Positions 8,502 to 19,753 of a DNA stretch of 64,000 nucleotides are shown here, in pieces. The stretch is from positions 186,001 through 250,000 of the forward strand of contig NZ_QAOJ01000001.1 in NCBI RefSeq assembly GCF_003050835.1, in the 5' to 3' direction. Below the pieces are notes generated by a model. That model was not told where the DNA came from and did no database searches. It saw nothing but the letters and a program-made list of their open reading frames with translations. The position numbers and the translations under genes were made by a program. How positions within the stretch are numbered: position 1 is the stretch's first letter; the number at the start of each line of letters is the position of its first letter. Origin of the DNA: Pseudomonas sp. GV071 (lineage in GTDB: Bacteria > Pseudomonadota > Gammaproteobacteria > Pseudomonadales > Pseudomonadaceae).

Positions 8502-11453
8502 ATGGCTCGGGTTCGCAAACTGGTGCTGGCAATCGCGGCTGCTTCGGCGCTGACGTCCGGTATGGCGCACGCGTTGGGGCTCGGGGAAGTGACCCTGAAG
8601 TCGGCGCTGAATCAGCCATTGGACGCAGAAATCGAATTGGTCGAAGTTCGAGATCTGGCTTCTAACGAGGTGATTCCGACTCTGGCGTCCCCTGAAGAAT
8701 TCAATAAAGCCGGCATTGATCGTCAGTACTTCCTCACTGATCTCAAATTCACCCCGGTGCTCAAGCCCAACGGCAAGAGCGTTATCCGCGTTACTTCCAG
8801 CAAGCCTATCCGCGAGCCTTACCTGAACTTCCTGGTGGAAGTGCTGTGGCCGAGCGGTCGTGTGCTGCGTGAATACACCGTGCTGCTGGATCCGCCGCTG
8901 TACTCCCCACAAGTAGCCACCGCAGCTGCGCCAAAACCGCCAGTCGCGGCTCCGGTTGCCAAGCCTGCGGTGAAGCCTGCGCCGGTTGCACCGACTGCGC
9001 GCCCAGCGGCTCCGGTTGCGGCCGAGCCTGCTCCAGTAGCACCGACTGCCCGTCCGGCAGCGCCTGCGCCAAGCGCCGCGGCACCGGCTGGCAAAGTGGC
9101 TGACGACGCCTACAAAACCACCTCCAGCGATACGCTGTGGGAAGTGGCCCAGCGCACTCGCTCCACGGGTTCGGTGCACCAAGCCATGCTGGCGATCCAG
9201 GACCTCAACCCGGATGCCTTCGTCGACGGCAATATCAACCGTCTGAAAAGCGGCCAGGTGCTGCGCCTGCCGGACGATCAACAGATCAAATCGCGCTCGC
9301 AAAGCGACGCCATCGCCCAAGTCGCTGCGCAGAACACTGCCTGGCGTGAAGGCCGTAGCGTGGCTGCCAGCGGCGCTCGTCAACTGGACGCCACCAAACG
9401 CGCCACCGCGGGTGATGCGCCGGCCAAGACTGACGACAAAGACAGCCTGAAGCTGGTATCCGGCGACGCCGGTAAAGCCACCAAAGGTGCCGAGAAGGGC
9501 GCCAGCGGCGACACCAAAGCGCTCAACGATAAGCTCGCAGTCACCAAAGAAAGCCTGGACTCCACTCGCCGTGAAAACGACGAGCTGAAGAGCCGCATGG
9601 GCGACCTGCAAAGCCAGTTGGACAAGCTCAACCGCCTGATCCAACTGAAAGACAGCCAGATGGCCAAACTGCAGGCGGACATCGCTGCCAAGGGTAACCA
9701 GCCAACTGCCGCCGCGCCTGCGGCTGCCGCTGCCTCGGCCACCCCGACCGCTGCCGTTAAACCGGCCACGCCGGTGGCCCCGGTTGCCAGCGCCACCCCA
9801 GCTGCCGAGCCGGCCAAACCCGCCGTAGCGCCTACCACCAGCGCACCGGCCGGCGACAAGCCAGCGGCTACTGACTACAACTACAGCGAAGAACAAGCCG
9901 CCAAACCGGCTGGCGACGCTGCTGCCGAAGCCGCCAAGGTGCCAGAAGCAGCTCCGGTCCCGGCTCCAGCCCCAGTTGTGGAAAAACCAGTCAAGCCGAA
10001 ACCCGCTCCAGTGGTTGAGCCGGCTCCGGTAGAAACCAGCTTCGTCGACGACCTGATGGCCAACCCGATGCTCCTCGGCATTGCCGGCGGTGGCGCGCTG
10101 TTGCTGCTGTTGGTGGGGCTGATGGTGCTGTCGCGCCGCAACGCTCAGAAGGAAGCACAACTGCACATCGACCTGGCTGCCCAGGACGAGCAGAGCCCGT
10201 TCGATAACGACCTGGACGTGCCGGACACCACCTTCGCCGGTCTGGACAGCGACATCGACGAGCCTGTGCTGCCTGCCAAGGAAGAGCGCGTGACTGCGCA
10301 AACCGGCGACGTGCTGGGCGAGGCGGATATCTACATCGCCTACGGCCGCTTCACCCAGGCCGCCGAGCTGCTGCAAGACGCTATCAACAACGAGCCGCAG
10401 CGCGCTGATCTGCGCCTGAAGCTGATGGAAGTGCAGGCCGAACTGGGCGACCAGGAAGGCTTCGCTCGCCAGGAGCGCGAGCTGAGCGAAATCGGCGGCG
10501 CCCAGAGCGAAATCGAACAACTGAAATCGCGCTACCCAGGTATGGCTGCTGCTGCGTTCGCAGGCTTTGCCGGCGCCGCTGCTGCTTCGGCACTGGATAA
10601 CGATGCCGACAACTTCAGCCTCGACGACCTGACCCTGGACGAGCCAGCCCCAGCCGCTGCCGCCCCGGTTGACGAGATGGACCTGAGCCTGGACGACCTC
10701 GAAGCCGAGCTGGACCGCGACCTGACGTCGGCCAGCAGTGACTCGTTGAACGATTTCGGCGACCTCAGCCTGGACGACGAACTTGACCTGAGCTCCACCA
10801 ACTCGCCGGCCGCCAGCGGTCTCAGCGACCTGGACTTCGACCTGAGCCTGGACGACACCCCGAGCGCCACCAGCAGCGCCGCCCTGAGCGACGACCTGGC
10901 TGACTTCAGTCTGGATCTGGACGAGCCGAAGGCTGCCGCCAGCAGCGCCGAAGACGACTTCCTGCTGAGCCTGGACGATGACCTGAGCAGCACCGGCAAC
11001 AACGACTTCGCCGACCTCAGCCTGGAACCGGATGCAACCCCGGAACTGGACGCTGGTCTGGATGCCGAGCACGAACTGCCGGCCGACTTCGACCTGTCGC
11101 TGTCTGACGACGCCCCAAGCGCGCCGGTATCCAACGAGACCTTCGCGGCCAAACTGGATGAAGTGACTGCCGAATTGGATCAGATGAGTGAAAAACTGGA
11201 CCTGCCGGAAGAAGACGACTTCGACTCGCTGATCGCCCCAGCCAGCAGCCCAGCCGCTGCCAGCCTGGATGCCGACGATGACTTCGATTTCCTTTCCGGT
11301 ACCGATGAAACCGCCACCAAGCTCGATCTGGCTCGCGCCTACATCGACATGGGTGACAGCGAAGGCGCCCGCGACATCCTCGATGAAGTGATCAGCGAGG
11401 GTACCGACGCCCAACAACAGGAAGCGCGCGAGCTGATCGCCCGTATCGTCTGA
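8502..11453 (+). CDS. fimV: FimV polar hub protein (LysM, TPR/FimV C-terminal domain)
   Basis: FimV anchors at the cell pole and organises type IV pilus assembly and cAMP signalling in pseudomonads. The 983-residue product has a signal peptide (about 1-24), an N-terminal periplasmic domain, Pro/Ala-rich linkers with a duplicated PAPVAPTARPAAP unit, a LysM-like peptidoglycan-binding domain at about 203-270, a coiled coil at about 345-400 and a single membrane helix at about 523-545. A very acidic cytoplasmic region (about 703-890) has many copies of a DLSLDD-like motif, and the C-terminal FimV domain spans about 930-983. The ATG at 8502 follows AAGGGA by 7 nt. Confidence 0.97.
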   Translation: MARVRKLVLAIAAASALTSGMAHALGLGEVTLKSALNQPLDAEIELVEVRDLASNEVIPTLASPEEFNKAGIDRQYFLTDLKFTPVLKPNGKSVIRVTSSKPIREPYLNFLVEVLWPSGRVLREYTVLLDPPLYSPQVATAAAPKPPVAAPVAKPAVKPAPVAPTARPAAPVAAEPAPVAPTARPAAPAPSAAAPAGKVADDAYKTTSSDTLWEVAQRTRSTGSVHQAMLAIQDLNPDAFVDGNINRLKSGQVLRLPDDQQIKSRSQSDAIAQVAAQNTAWREGRSVAASGARQLDATKRATAGDAPAKTDDKDSLKLVSGDAGKATKGAEKGASGDTKALNDKLAVTKESLDSTRRENDELKSRMGDLQSQLDKLNRLIQLKDSQMAKLQADIAAKGNQPTAAAPAAAAASATPTAAVKPATPVAPVASATPAAEPAKPAVAPTTSAPAGDKPAATDYNYSEEQAAKPAGDAAAEAAKVPEAAPVPAPAPVVEKPVKPKPAPVVEPAPVETSFVDDLMANPMLLGIAGGGALLLLLVGLMVLSRRNAQKEAQLHIDLAAQDEQSPFDNDLDVPDTTFAGLDSDIDEPVLPAKEERVTAQTGDVLGEADIYIAYGRFTQAAELLQDAINNEPQRADLRLKLMEVQAELGDQEGFARQERELSEIGGAQSEIEQLKSRYPGMAAAAFAGFAGAAAASALDNDADNFSLDDLTLDEPAPAAAAPVDEMDLSLDDLEAELDRDLTSASSDSLNDFGDLSLDDELDLSSTNSPAASGLSDLDFDLSLDDTPSATSSAALSDDLADFSLDLDEPKAAASSAEDDFLLSLDDDLSSTGNNDFADLSLEPDATPELDAGLDAEHELPADFDLSLSDDAPSAPVSNETFAAKLDEVTAELDQMSEKLDLPEEDDFDSLIAPASSPAAASLDADDDFDFLSGTDETATKLDLARAYIDMGDSEGARDILDEVISEGTDAQQQEARELIARIV

Positions 11454-11456
11454 TAG

Positions 11457-12311
11457 ATGACTGAAGCAATACCCACAGCGGCGGCCGAAATGGCCGCCGT
11501 TGGCTTTTCCAGAATCGCCCTCGGCGTGGAATACAAAGGCTCGCGTTACCGCGGTTGGCAGCGCCAGGCCTCCGGCGTGGCGACTATCCAGGAAGAACTG
11601 GAAAAAGCACTGTCGCGGGTGGCTGATTCGCCGGTCGTGCTCAACTGCGCCGGGCGTACCGATGCCGGTGTGCATGCCTGCGGCCAGGTGGTGCATTTCG
11701 ATACCCAGGCCGAGCGCACGCTGAAAGCCTGGGTGATGGGCGCCAATATCAACCTGCCGCACGACATCAGCGTGACCTGGGCCAAGGTGATGCCCGCGCA
11801 CTTCCATGCGCGCTTCAAAGCCATCGCTCGGCGCTACCGCTATGTGATCTATAACGATCAGATCCGTCCGGCGCATCTGGGTGAAGAGATCACCTGGAAC
11901 CACCGTCCGCTGGATGTCGAGCGCATGCGCGAAGCGGCCCAGTACCTGGTGGGCGAGCATGACTTCAGCGCCTTCCGCGCCGGCCAGTGCCAGGCCAAAT
12001 CGCCGATCAAAAAGATGCACCACCTGCGAGTGACCCAGCACGGCAAGATGATCGTGCTTGATCTGCGCGCCAATGCCTTTCTGCACCATATGGTGCGCAA
12101 CATCGCGGGTGTGCTGATGACCATCGGTGCCGGTGAGCGCCCGGTGGAATGGATGAAAGAGGTGCTGGAGTCGCGGATTCGCCGCACTGGCGGGGTTACC
12201 GCGCATCCGTTTGGGTTGTACCTGGTGCAGGTCGAGTACCCGGCGGAGTTCGTGTTGCCTGAGCGCTATATCGGCCCGCATTTCCTTTCGGGCTTGCCGG
12301 ACCTTGGCTGA
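11457..12311 (+). CDS. truA: tRNA pseudouridine(38-40) synthase
   Basis: Converts U38, U39 and U40 in the anticodon arm of many tRNAs to pseudouridine. The catalytic Asp is residue 69 in the GRTDAGVHA motif, and the C-terminal half has FRAGQCQAKSP and FLHHMVRNIAG, also family motifs. The product has 284 residues. The gene starts 3 nt after the fimV stop, so translation is probably coupled. A shorter start at the ATG at 11490 would remove 11 non-conserved residues. Confidence 0.96.
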   Translation: MTEAIPTAAAEMAAVGFSRIALGVEYKGSRYRGWQRQASGVATIQEELEKALSRVADSPVVLNCAGRTDAGVHACGQVVHFDTQAERTLKAWVMGANINLPHDISVTWAKVMPAHFHARFKAIARRYRYVIYNDQIRPAHLGEEITWNHRPLDVERMREAAQYLVGEHDFSAFRAGQCQAKSPIKKMHHLRVTQHGKMIVLDLRANAFLHHMVRNIAGVLMTIGAGERPVEWMKEVLESRIRRTGGVTAHPFGLYLVQVEYPAEFVLPERYIGPHFLSGLPDLG

Positions 12312-12366
12312 CGGCGGCCGATAGGCTTTGCTACCATCCCTGGCTTCTGTTTTTAAGGTGCGTGCC

Positions 12367-12987
12367 GTGTCCCTTGTTCGCAGCAAAATCTGTGGCATTA
12401 CCCGTCTTGAGGACGCCTTGGTGGCGATCGAGGCGGGCGCTGACGCCATTGGTTTCGTGTTCTACGCCAAAAGCCCGCGGGCGGTGACGGTCGAGCAGGC
12501 GCGGGCGATCATCGCTGCGCTGCCGCCGTTCGTGACCACCGTGGGCCTGTTTGTGAATATGCCGCGCTCCGAGTTGACCGAGCTGCTGGCGCAGGTACCG
12601 CTGGACCTGTTGCAGTTCCATGGCGATGAAACGGCCGCCGACTGTAGCGGTTATGGGCGTCCTTATATCAAGGCGCTGCGGGTGCAGGCCGGTGATGAGG
12701 TGGCGGCAATGATCGCGCTTTATCCCGAGGCTTCAGGCATTCTGCTCGACACCTTTGTTGCCGGTGTACCGGGCGGTACGGGTGAGGCTTTCGATTGGAG
12801 TCTGGTGCCGCAGCAGCCGAGCAAGCCGATCGTTCTCGCCGGTGGTCTGACTGCAGAGAATGTGCGTGCCGCCATCGAGCAGGTGCAGCCCTATGCCGTG
12901 GATGTCAGTGGTGGGGTAGAGCAGAGCAAAGGCATCAAGAGTGCGGAAAAGGTTCGCGCCTTTATTGCTGCAGTAAAGGGCGCCTAG
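12367..12987 (+). CDS. trpF: phosphoribosylanthranilate isomerase
   Basis: Third step of tryptophan synthesis: Amadori rearrangement of phosphoribosylanthranilate to CdRP in a TIM barrel. The conserved KICGIT motif stands at the N-terminus, [20 protein letters not shown] in the middle and [14 protein letters not shown] near the end. The GTG at 12367 is chosen because AAGG lies 8 nt upstream and it gives a normal 206-residue protein; an in-frame ATG at 12328 would add 13 residues. trp genes are scattered in pseudomonads, so lying next to truA/accD is normal. Confidence 0.96.
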   Translation: MSLVRSKICGITRLEDALVAIEAGADAIGFVFYAKSPRAVTVEQARAIIAALPPFVTTVGLFVNMPRSELTELLAQVPLDLLQFHGDETAADCSGYGRPYIKALRVQAGDEVAAMIALYPEASGILLDTFVAGVPGGTGEAFDWSLVPQQPSKPIVLAGGLTAENVRAAIEQVQPYAVDVSGGVEQSKGIKSAEKVRAFIAAVKGA

Positions 12988-13205
12988 GGGGCGATTGGGC
13001 AGGATAGGTCTGGCATGTGACGGCAGGCCAGTAAGGGCCGTCCATAACCCTGTCGCTGCAGCGGCGCGATGAACTTCGCGGCCAGCTTGCGGTTAAACCC
13101 TTACAGCGGTTAGCGGCAACAGCGCGTCCGGGGCCGGCAACACACGCCAACGACCGGGCCGCACAACCTGAATTTTTTGCTTTGCGACAGGTAGCGGAAT
13201 ACGCC

Positions 13206-13217
13206 GCCTGTACAGGC
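13206..13217. promoter_or_regulatory. 12-bp perfect palindrome in front of accD
   Basis: GCCTGTACAGGC lies 23 bp upstream of the accD start and 10 bp before its GGAG ribosome site, in a 253-bp intergenic region without genes. It may be an operator, or an mRNA hairpin near the start. It is not a LexA box, because that would need eight bases between CTGT and ACAG. Confidence 0.35.
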
Positions 13218-13240
13218 CAACAGCTTTGGAGAATGAGTGC

Positions 13241-14131
13241 ATGAGTAACTGGCTGGTAGACAAGCTGATCCCATCGATCATGCGATCCGAGGTGAAAAAG
13301 AGCTCCGTTCCCGAGGGTTTGTGGCACAAATGCCCGTCTTGCGAAGCGGTGCTCTACCGCCCTGAGCTGGAAAAGACCCTGGATGTTTGCCCCAAGTGCA
13401 ACCACCACATGCGCATCGATGCCCGCGCCCGTCTGGATATCTTCCTCGACAGCGACGGCCGTGAAGAAATCGGTGCTGACCTGGAGCCGGTAGACCGTCT
13501 GAAATTCCGCGACGGCAAAAAGTACAAAGACCGCCTCACCGCGGCGCAGAAGCAGACCGGCGAAAAAGATGCGCTGATCGCCATGCGCGGCACCCTGCAA
13601 GACATGCCTATCGTTGCCTGTGCTTTCGAGTTCGCCTTTATGGGCGGCTCGATGGGCGCCATCGTCGGTGAGCGCTTCGTGCGTGCCGCCAACGTCGCCC
13701 TCGAACAGCGTTGCCCGCTGGTGTGCTTTGCCGCTTCCGGTGGGGCGCGTATGCAGGAAGCGCTGATTTCGCTGATGCAGATGGCCAAGACCTCCGCCGT
13801 GCTGGCTCGTCTGCGCGAAGAGGGCGTGCCTTTCATTTCCGTGCTGACCGACCCGGTGTACGGCGGTGTTTCCGCCAGCCTGGCCATGCTCGGTGATGTG
13901 ATCGTCGCCGAACCAAAAGCGCTGATCGGCTTCGCCGGCCCCCGCGTGATCGAGCAGACCGTGCGTGAAAAACTGCCGGAAGGCTTCCAGCGCAGCGAGT
14001 TCCTCCTTGCCCACGGCGCCATCGACATGATCATTTCCCGTGAGGAACTGCGTCCGCGTCTGGCTCGCCTGTTGGCCCAGATGCAAAACTTGCCGACTCC
14101 GGTCGCTGTGCCTACCCCCATCAGCGCATGA
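13241..14131 (+). CDS. accD: acetyl-CoA carboxylase carboxyltransferase subunit beta
   Basis: The beta subunit of the carboxyltransferase that makes malonyl-CoA, the first committed step in fatty acid synthesis. The 296-residue protein has the N-terminal zinc ribbon (Cys31, Cys34, Cys50, Cys53) and the crotonase-fold carboxyltransferase core with GGARMQEA and [12 protein letters not shown] motifs. The ATG at 13241 follows GGAG at 13228 and gives the conserved [13 protein letters not shown] start. Its stop overlaps the folC start by 4 nt (ATGA), so the two are translationally coupled. Confidence 0.98.
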   Translation: MSNWLVDKLIPSIMRSEVKKSSVPEGLWHKCPSCEAVLYRPELEKTLDVCPKCNHHMRIDARARLDIFLDSDGREEIGADLEPVDRLKFRDGKKYKDRLTAAQKQTGEKDALIAMRGTLQDMPIVACAFEFAFMGGSMGAIVGERFVRAANVALEQRCPLVCFAASGGARMQEALISLMQMAKTSAVLARLREEGVPFISVLTDPVYGGVSASLAMLGDVIVAEPKALIGFAGPRVIEQTVREKLPEGFQRSEFLLAHGAIDMIISREELRPRLARLLAQMQNLPTPVAVPTPISA

Positions 14132-15435
14132 TCCAGCGCAACCTGGCCGAGTGGCTGAGCTACCTGGAGCAACTGCACCCGGTCGCCATCGACATGGGTC
14201 TGGATCGCTCCAGAGAGGTGGCCAGCCGCCTCGGTCTGGGGAGGCCGGCGGCCAGGGTGATCACCGTTACCGGCACCAATGGCAAGGGTTCAACCTGCGC
14301 CTTTCTCGCTTCGCTACTCGCTGAGCAGGGCCTCAAGGTTGGCGTCTACAGCTCGCCGCACCTGCTGCGCTATAACGAGCGTGTGCAGCTTGCTGGCGTC
14401 GAAGCCACGGATGCCGAGTTGTGCGAGGCCTTCGCTGCGGTTGAAGCGGCGCGCGGCGAAATTTCCCTGACCTATTTTGAAGTAGGCACCCTGGCCGCGT
14501 TCTGGTTGTTCCAGCGCAGTGGCCTGGATGCGGTGGTGCTCGAAGTGGGGCTGGGCGGGCGTCTGGATACAGTCAATCTGATCGACCCTGATGTGGCCGT
14601 GGTCACCAGTATTGGTCTGGACCATGCTGACTACCTGGGCGACACCCGCGAGTCGGTAGCGTTCGAAAAGGCCGGGATTTTCCGCGCTGGCAAACCTGCT
14701 ATCTGCGGTGACCTCAACCCGCCCGCACCGCTGCGTGACAAAGTCCGATCGTTGCCATGCCCATTGTTGCTGCGCGGGCCAGATTATGACCTGGCGTTCG
14801 GCGAGCACGCCTGGCACTGGCGCGGCATCAATGCTGCCGGCGAGCCACTGACGCTGCACGACCTGCCGCTGCTTGATCTGCCGATGGAAAACGCGGCCCT
14901 GGCGCTGCAAGCCTATGCCTTGCTCGACCTGCCTTGGCAGGCTGACCAGTTGGTCACCGCGTTGCAGCGTACCCGGGTAGCCGGGCGCCTGGATCGACGA
15001 GCGGTAAATTGGCGTGGCAAGGCACTCACGCTGCTGCTGGATGTTGGGCATAATCCCCATGCCGCCGAATACCTGGCGCAGCGTCTGGCCAGCCAATCGC
15101 TGACCGGCAAGCGTTTGGCAGTGTTCGGTTTGTTGGCCGACAAGGACTTGCCCGGTGTGCTCGCGCCCCTGGTGGGGCAGGTGGCCGGATGGGCAGTAGC
15201 ACCATTGCCGACACCGCGCAGCCGACCAGCCGCCGAGTTGCAGGCCGCATTGCTGAACCACGGCGCCAGCGTCAACGCCTACGGCGATATCGCTGAAGCG
15301 TTGGAGGCACAGCTGGAACGCGCGACGGCAGATGACGAAATTCTGTTGTTTGGATCTTTTTACTGCGTGGCCGAGGCCCTGGAATGGCTGGCCCGCCATG
15401 CCATGGGAGAAGTGGGGAATGGCTTTGCTGGATAA
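14128..15435 (+). CDS. folC: bifunctional dihydrofolate synthase / folylpolyglutamate synthase
   Basis: An ATP-dependent ligase of the Mur family. It joins glutamate to dihydropteroate and adds further glutamates to reduced folates. The 435-residue product has the P-loop [14 protein letters not shown] at about residues 49-62, the [12 protein letters not shown] motif and the [15 protein letters not shown] block typical of FolC. It overlaps accD by 4 nt and the following SPOR gene by 17 nt. The accD-folC-dedD arrangement is conserved in gammaproteobacteria. Confidence 0.97.
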   Translation: MIQRNLAEWLSYLEQLHPVAIDMGLDRSREVASRLGLGRPAARVITVTGTNGKGSTCAFLASLLAEQGLKVGVYSSPHLLRYNERVQLAGVEATDAELCEAFAAVEAARGEISLTYFEVGTLAAFWLFQRSGLDAVVLEVGLGGRLDTVNLIDPDVAVVTSIGLDHADYLGDTRESVAFEKAGIFRAGKPAICGDLNPPAPLRDKVRSLPCPLLLRGPDYDLAFGEHAWHWRGINAAGEPLTLHDLPLLDLPMENAALALQAYALLDLPWQADQLVTALQRTRVAGRLDRRAVNWRGKALTLLLDVGHNPHAAEYLAQRLASQSLTGKRLAVFGLLADKDLPGVLAPLVGQVAGWAVAPLPTPRSRPAAELQAALLNHGASVNAYGDIAEALEAQLERATADDEILLFGSFYCVAEALEWLARHAMGEVGNGFAG

Positions 15436-16045
15436 AGGATTGAAGCAGCGGATTGTCGGCGCCTTGGTGCTGCTGGCTCTGGCGATCATCTTTTTGCCGA
15501 TGCTGCTGTCGCGTCAGGACGAGTCCCGCCATGTGGTGGTCGACGCTCCGGCCATGCCGCAAGCGCCGGCGATGCCTGAAGTGAGCCAGGAGCCGGTGTC
15601 GGTTCCTGAGCCGGAACTGCTTCCGGAAGAGCCGGTGCCTGTTGATACACCGGCCACCACGCCCGCGCCGCTGCCGTCTGCACCTATTGCCTCTGCTGCA
15701 CCGACTACGCCGATTGCACCGACGCCATCGAAGCCAGCCGCTGCTGCCACGCCTGCTGCACCGGTTGCCGCACCCGCTGCAGCAAGCCGCCTGGACGCCA
15801 ACAGCCTGCCCATCAGTTGGTCGATTCAGTTGGCCAGCCTGTCCAGCCGCGCCAGCGCGGAAACCTTGCAGAAAACCCTGCGCAGCCAGGGTTACAACGC
15901 CTATATCCGCAGTGCCGAAGGCATGAACCGGGTGTTTGTCGGCCCACTGATCGAACGTGCCGAAGCGGACCGCCTGCGGGATCAGTTGACCAAGCAGCAG
16001 AAACTCAAAGGGTTTGTGGTGCGCTTCCAGCCGGAAAGCAGCTGA
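15419..16045 (+). CDS. SPOR-domain cell-division protein (DedD-like)
   Basis: A bitopic inner-membrane protein. It has a short cytoplasmic N-terminus, one membrane helix at about residues 11-29 (IVGALVLLALAIIFLPMLL), a long Pro/Ala-rich periplasmic linker (about 40-130) and a C-terminal SPOR domain (about 132-206) that binds denuded glycan at the septum. It has 208 residues and occupies the position of dedD in enterics and of the SPOR protein gene in P. aeruginosa. The ATG at 15419 lies inside the end of folC, and GGGGAAT stands just before it. Confidence 0.93.
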   Translation: MALLDKGLKQRIVGALVLLALAIIFLPMLLSRQDESRHVVVDAPAMPQAPAMPEVSQEPVSVPEPELLPEEPVPVDTPATTPAPLPSAPIASAAPTTPIAPTPSKPAAAATPAAPVAAPAAASRLDANSLPISWSIQLASLSSRASAETLQKTLRSQGYNAYIRSAEGMNRVFVGPLIERAEADRLRDQLTKQQKLKGFVVRFQPESS

Positions 16046-16058
16046 TTGGCTGTCGAAC

Positions 16059-16138
16059 GCATCGCGGCTAAAGCGGAGCGCCGCCCGGCCGTTCCTACGG
16101 ATTGTGCTATCTCGTAGGAGCGGCTTCAGCCGCGAAGC
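16059..16138. repeat. degenerate REPIN (inverted REP pair)
   Basis: A REP unit at about 16113-16138 (CGTAGGAGCGGCTTCAGCCG) faces a decayed inverse copy (ATCGCGGCTAAAGCGGAGCG to CCGTTCCTACGG, 16059-16100). It belongs to the same family as the pair at 3938-4011. A separate smaller inverted repeat, AACCCG/CGGGTT, follows near 16165-16190. Confidence 0.8.
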
Positions 16139-16246
16139 TTTTCAGCCCGCCGGCCATGAATAAACCCGAGTTCGATAAATCGCGGGTTACTCCTTGCCGA
16201 ACGCTCTGCTAAAATCCCGCGCCTCTTCCGTCGGTAGGCCTGCAAC

Positions 16247-16798
16247 GTGCCATTTACCTGGGTCGATTGGGCGATCATCGCCGTTATCGTGATTTCCAGT
16301 TTGATCAGCTTGAGCCGCGGCTTCGTCAAAGAGGCCCTGTCGCTGGTCACCTGGATTATCGCTGGGGTCGTCGCCTGGATGTTTGGCGGCGCGCTGTCCC
16401 AGCACCTGGTGGATTACATCGACACCCCCTCCGCTCGCGTTATCGCCGGCTGTGCCATTCTTTTCGTAGCCACATTATTAGTGGGTGCCCTATTTAATTT
16501 TCTTATTAGCGAGTTGGTGCGGGTTACCGGACTATCGGGCACTGATCGCGTGCTGGGCATGGTCTTTGGTGCCGCTCGCGGCGGTTTGCTGGTGGTGTTG
16601 GTGGTCGGGCTGCTCAGCCTGGCCCCGGTGACCCAGGACGCCTGGTGGCAACAGTCGGTGCTGGTCCCGCATTTTCTGATCGTCGCCGACTGGTCGAAAA
16701 ACATGATTCTGACCCTGGCCAGCCAATGGCTGGCCAGCGGTGTGAGTGGCCCGGCAGAGTTGTCGTTTAAAAACGTTCTGCAGCCGAAGTCGTTGTAG
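16247..16798 (+). CDS. cvpA: CvpA family inner-membrane protein
   Basis: A polytopic membrane protein of 183 residues with four predicted helices, found upstream of purF in most gammaproteobacteria and known from colicin V production. The N-terminal helix (IIAVIVISSLISLSRGF) and the GRVLG-like loop (TDRVLGMVFGAARGGLLVVL) match the family. It starts at a GTG (16247), with TAGG about 8 nt before it. Its molecular function is unsettled. A long hairpin repeat lies between it and purF. Confidence 0.92.
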   Translation: MPFTWVDWAIIAVIVISSLISLSRGFVKEALSLVTWIIAGVVAWMFGGALSQHLVDYIDTPSARVIAGCAILFVATLLVGALFNFLISELVRVTGLSGTDRVLGMVFGAARGGLLVVLVVGLLSLAPVTQDAWWQQSVLVPHFLIVADWSKNMILTLASQWLASGVSGPAELSFKNVLQPKSL

Positions 16799-16812
16799 TT
16801 GTCCGTAATTTA

Positions 16813-16929
16813 GAAACGTAGCGAGCGAAGGTTAGGCAAGGCGAAAGCAGATGAAAAAGCGCAGTTGGCTGTAGCCAATGAGCATTTTGAATCTGCTTTC
16901 AACGCGGCGTAACCGAGCGCAGTAGTTTC
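16813..16929. repeat. long hairpin repeat, copy A (three-copy family)
   Basis: A 117-nt imperfect palindrome fills the gap between cvpA and purF. From the outside in: GAAAC/GTTTC arms, GGCAAGGCG facing CGCGGCG, a perfect 9-bp stem AAAGCAGAT/ATCTGCTTT, and a central palindrome TTGGCTGTAGCCAA. Copies with the same layout lie at 36393-36507 and 63835-63953. In the cvpA-purF message it would form a large leader structure ending about 28 nt before the purF start. Confidence 0.9.
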
Positions 16930-16957
16930 CGCAGTTAACTAGATAGGGGTTGGTCGC

Positions 16958-18463
<1,506 letters not shown>

Positions 18464-18484
18464 TCACGCTAGATTGATGACTGC

Positions 18485-18502
18485 AGCCCGCTTCGGCGGG
18501 CT
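18485..18502 (+). terminator. UUCG-loop hairpin between purF and metZ
   Basis: AGCCCGC-TTCG-GCGGGCT is a perfect 7-bp stem with a very stable tetraloop, 22 nt after the purF stop. The following bases are not a T-run, so termination may be partial, or the hairpin may only mark the mRNA end. Confidence 0.6.
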
Positions 18503-18541
18503 GAACGTTTCCAGTGCTACTGAATTTGATGGAGAAAGGGC

Positions 18542-19753
18542 ATGACGCAGGAATGGGATGCCGGCCGGCTGGACAGTGACCTCGAAGGCGTAGGTTTCGA
18601 CACCCTGGCGGTACGCGCCGGGCAGCACCGCACGCCAGAAGGCGAGCATGGCGAAGCGATGTTCTTCACCTCCAGCTACGTGTTCCGCACCGCTGCCGAT
18701 GCCGCCGCGCGGTTTTCGGGTGAAGTGCCGGGCAACGTCTATTCGCGTTACACCAACCCCACCGTGCGTACCTTCGAAGAGCGCCTGGCCGCCCTCGAAG
18801 GCGCCGAGCAGGCGGTGGCTACCGCTTCCGGCATGTCGGCGATCATGGGTGTGGTCATGGCCTTTTGCAGCGCCGGCGACCATGTATTGGTGTCGCGCAG
18901 TGTGTTCGGCTCGACCATCAGCCTGTTCGAAAAATACCTCAAGCGCTTCGGTGTGCAGGTCGACTATGTCGAGCTGACCAACGTCGCCGGTTGGGGGGAG
19001 GCGTGCAAGCCGAACACCAAGCTGTTCTTCGTTGAATCGCCGTCCAACCCGTTGGCCGAACTGGTGGACATCGCCGCGTTGGCGCAAGTGGCCCACGCCC
19101 ATGGCGCCAAGCTGGTGGTCGACAACTGCTTCTGCACCCCGGTGCTGCAAAAGCCGCTGGCCCTTGGTGCCGACGTGGTCGTGCACTCGGCGACCAAATT
19201 CATCGACGGCCAGGGTCGTTGCCTGGGTGGCGTGGTAGCCGGCAGTTCGGTGCTGATGAACGAGATCGTCGGTTTCGTTCGCACCGTTGGCCCGACCATG
19301 AGCCCGTTCAACGCCTGGGTGTTCCTCAAAGGCCTGGAAACGCTGCGTATCCGCATGCAGGCACACTGTGCCAGCGCGCAGCAATTGGCTGAGTGGCTGG
19401 AGCAGCAACCGGGCATCGAGAAAGTCCACTACGCCGGTTTGCCCAGCCACCCGCAGCATGAACTGGCCAAGCGTCAGCAGCGCGCATTCGGCGCGGTGGT
19501 GAGCTTCGAAGTGAAGGGCGGCAAAGAGGGTGCCTGGCGCTTTATCGACGCCACCCGCTTGCTGTCGATCACCGCCAACCTGGGCGACAGCAAGTCGACC
19601 ATTACCCACCCGAGCACCACCTCCCATGGTCGTCTGACCCCGGCTGAGCGGGCTTCGGCGGGTATTCGCGACAGCCTGATCCGCGTCGCGGTCGGTCTGG
19701 AAGAAGTGCAGGACATCCAGGCCGACCTGGCGCGTGGTCTCGCTGCGCTGTGA
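18542..19753 (+). CDS. metZ: O-succinylhomoserine sulfhydrylase
   Basis: A PLP enzyme of the Cys/Met metabolism family that forms homocysteine from O-succinylhomoserine and sulfide, the direct sulfhydrylation route used by pseudomonads. The 403-residue protein has the PLP lysine at about Lys219 in [10 protein letters not shown] and the [20 protein letters not shown] substrate block. Start at the ATG at 18542. The stop overlaps the next gene's GTG start (GTGA), so the SDR gene is coupled to it. Confidence 0.96.
   Translation: MTQEWDAGRLDSDLEGVGFDTLAVRAGQHRTPEGEHGEAMFFTSSYVFRTAADAAARFSGEVPGNVYSRYTNPTVRTFEERLAALEGAEQAVATASGMSAIMGVVMAFCSAGDHVLVSRSVFGSTISLFEKYLKRFGVQVDYVELTNVAGWGEACKPNTKLFFVESPSNPLAELVDIAALAQVAHAHGAKLVVDNCFCTPVLQKPLALGADVVVHSATKFIDGQGRCLGGVVAGSSVLMNEIVGFVRTVGPTMSPFNAWVFLKGLETLRIRMQAHCASAQQLAEWLEQQPGIEKVHYAGLPSHPQHELAKRQQRAFGAVVSFEVKGGKEGAWRFIDATRLLSITANLGDSKSTITHPSTTSHGRLTPAERASAGIRDSLIRVAVGLEEVQDIQADLARGLAAL

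Noticed and set aside
8367..12449. A minus-strand open frame of over 1,300 codons opposite fimV and truA
   Set aside because: It is the shadow of fimV's high-GC repetitive codons. The translation is low-complexity (Val, Gln, Gly, Arg) with no domain, and it runs across truA as well.
13206..13217. LexA box before accD
   Set aside because: CTGT and ACAG are present but without the eight bases needed between them.
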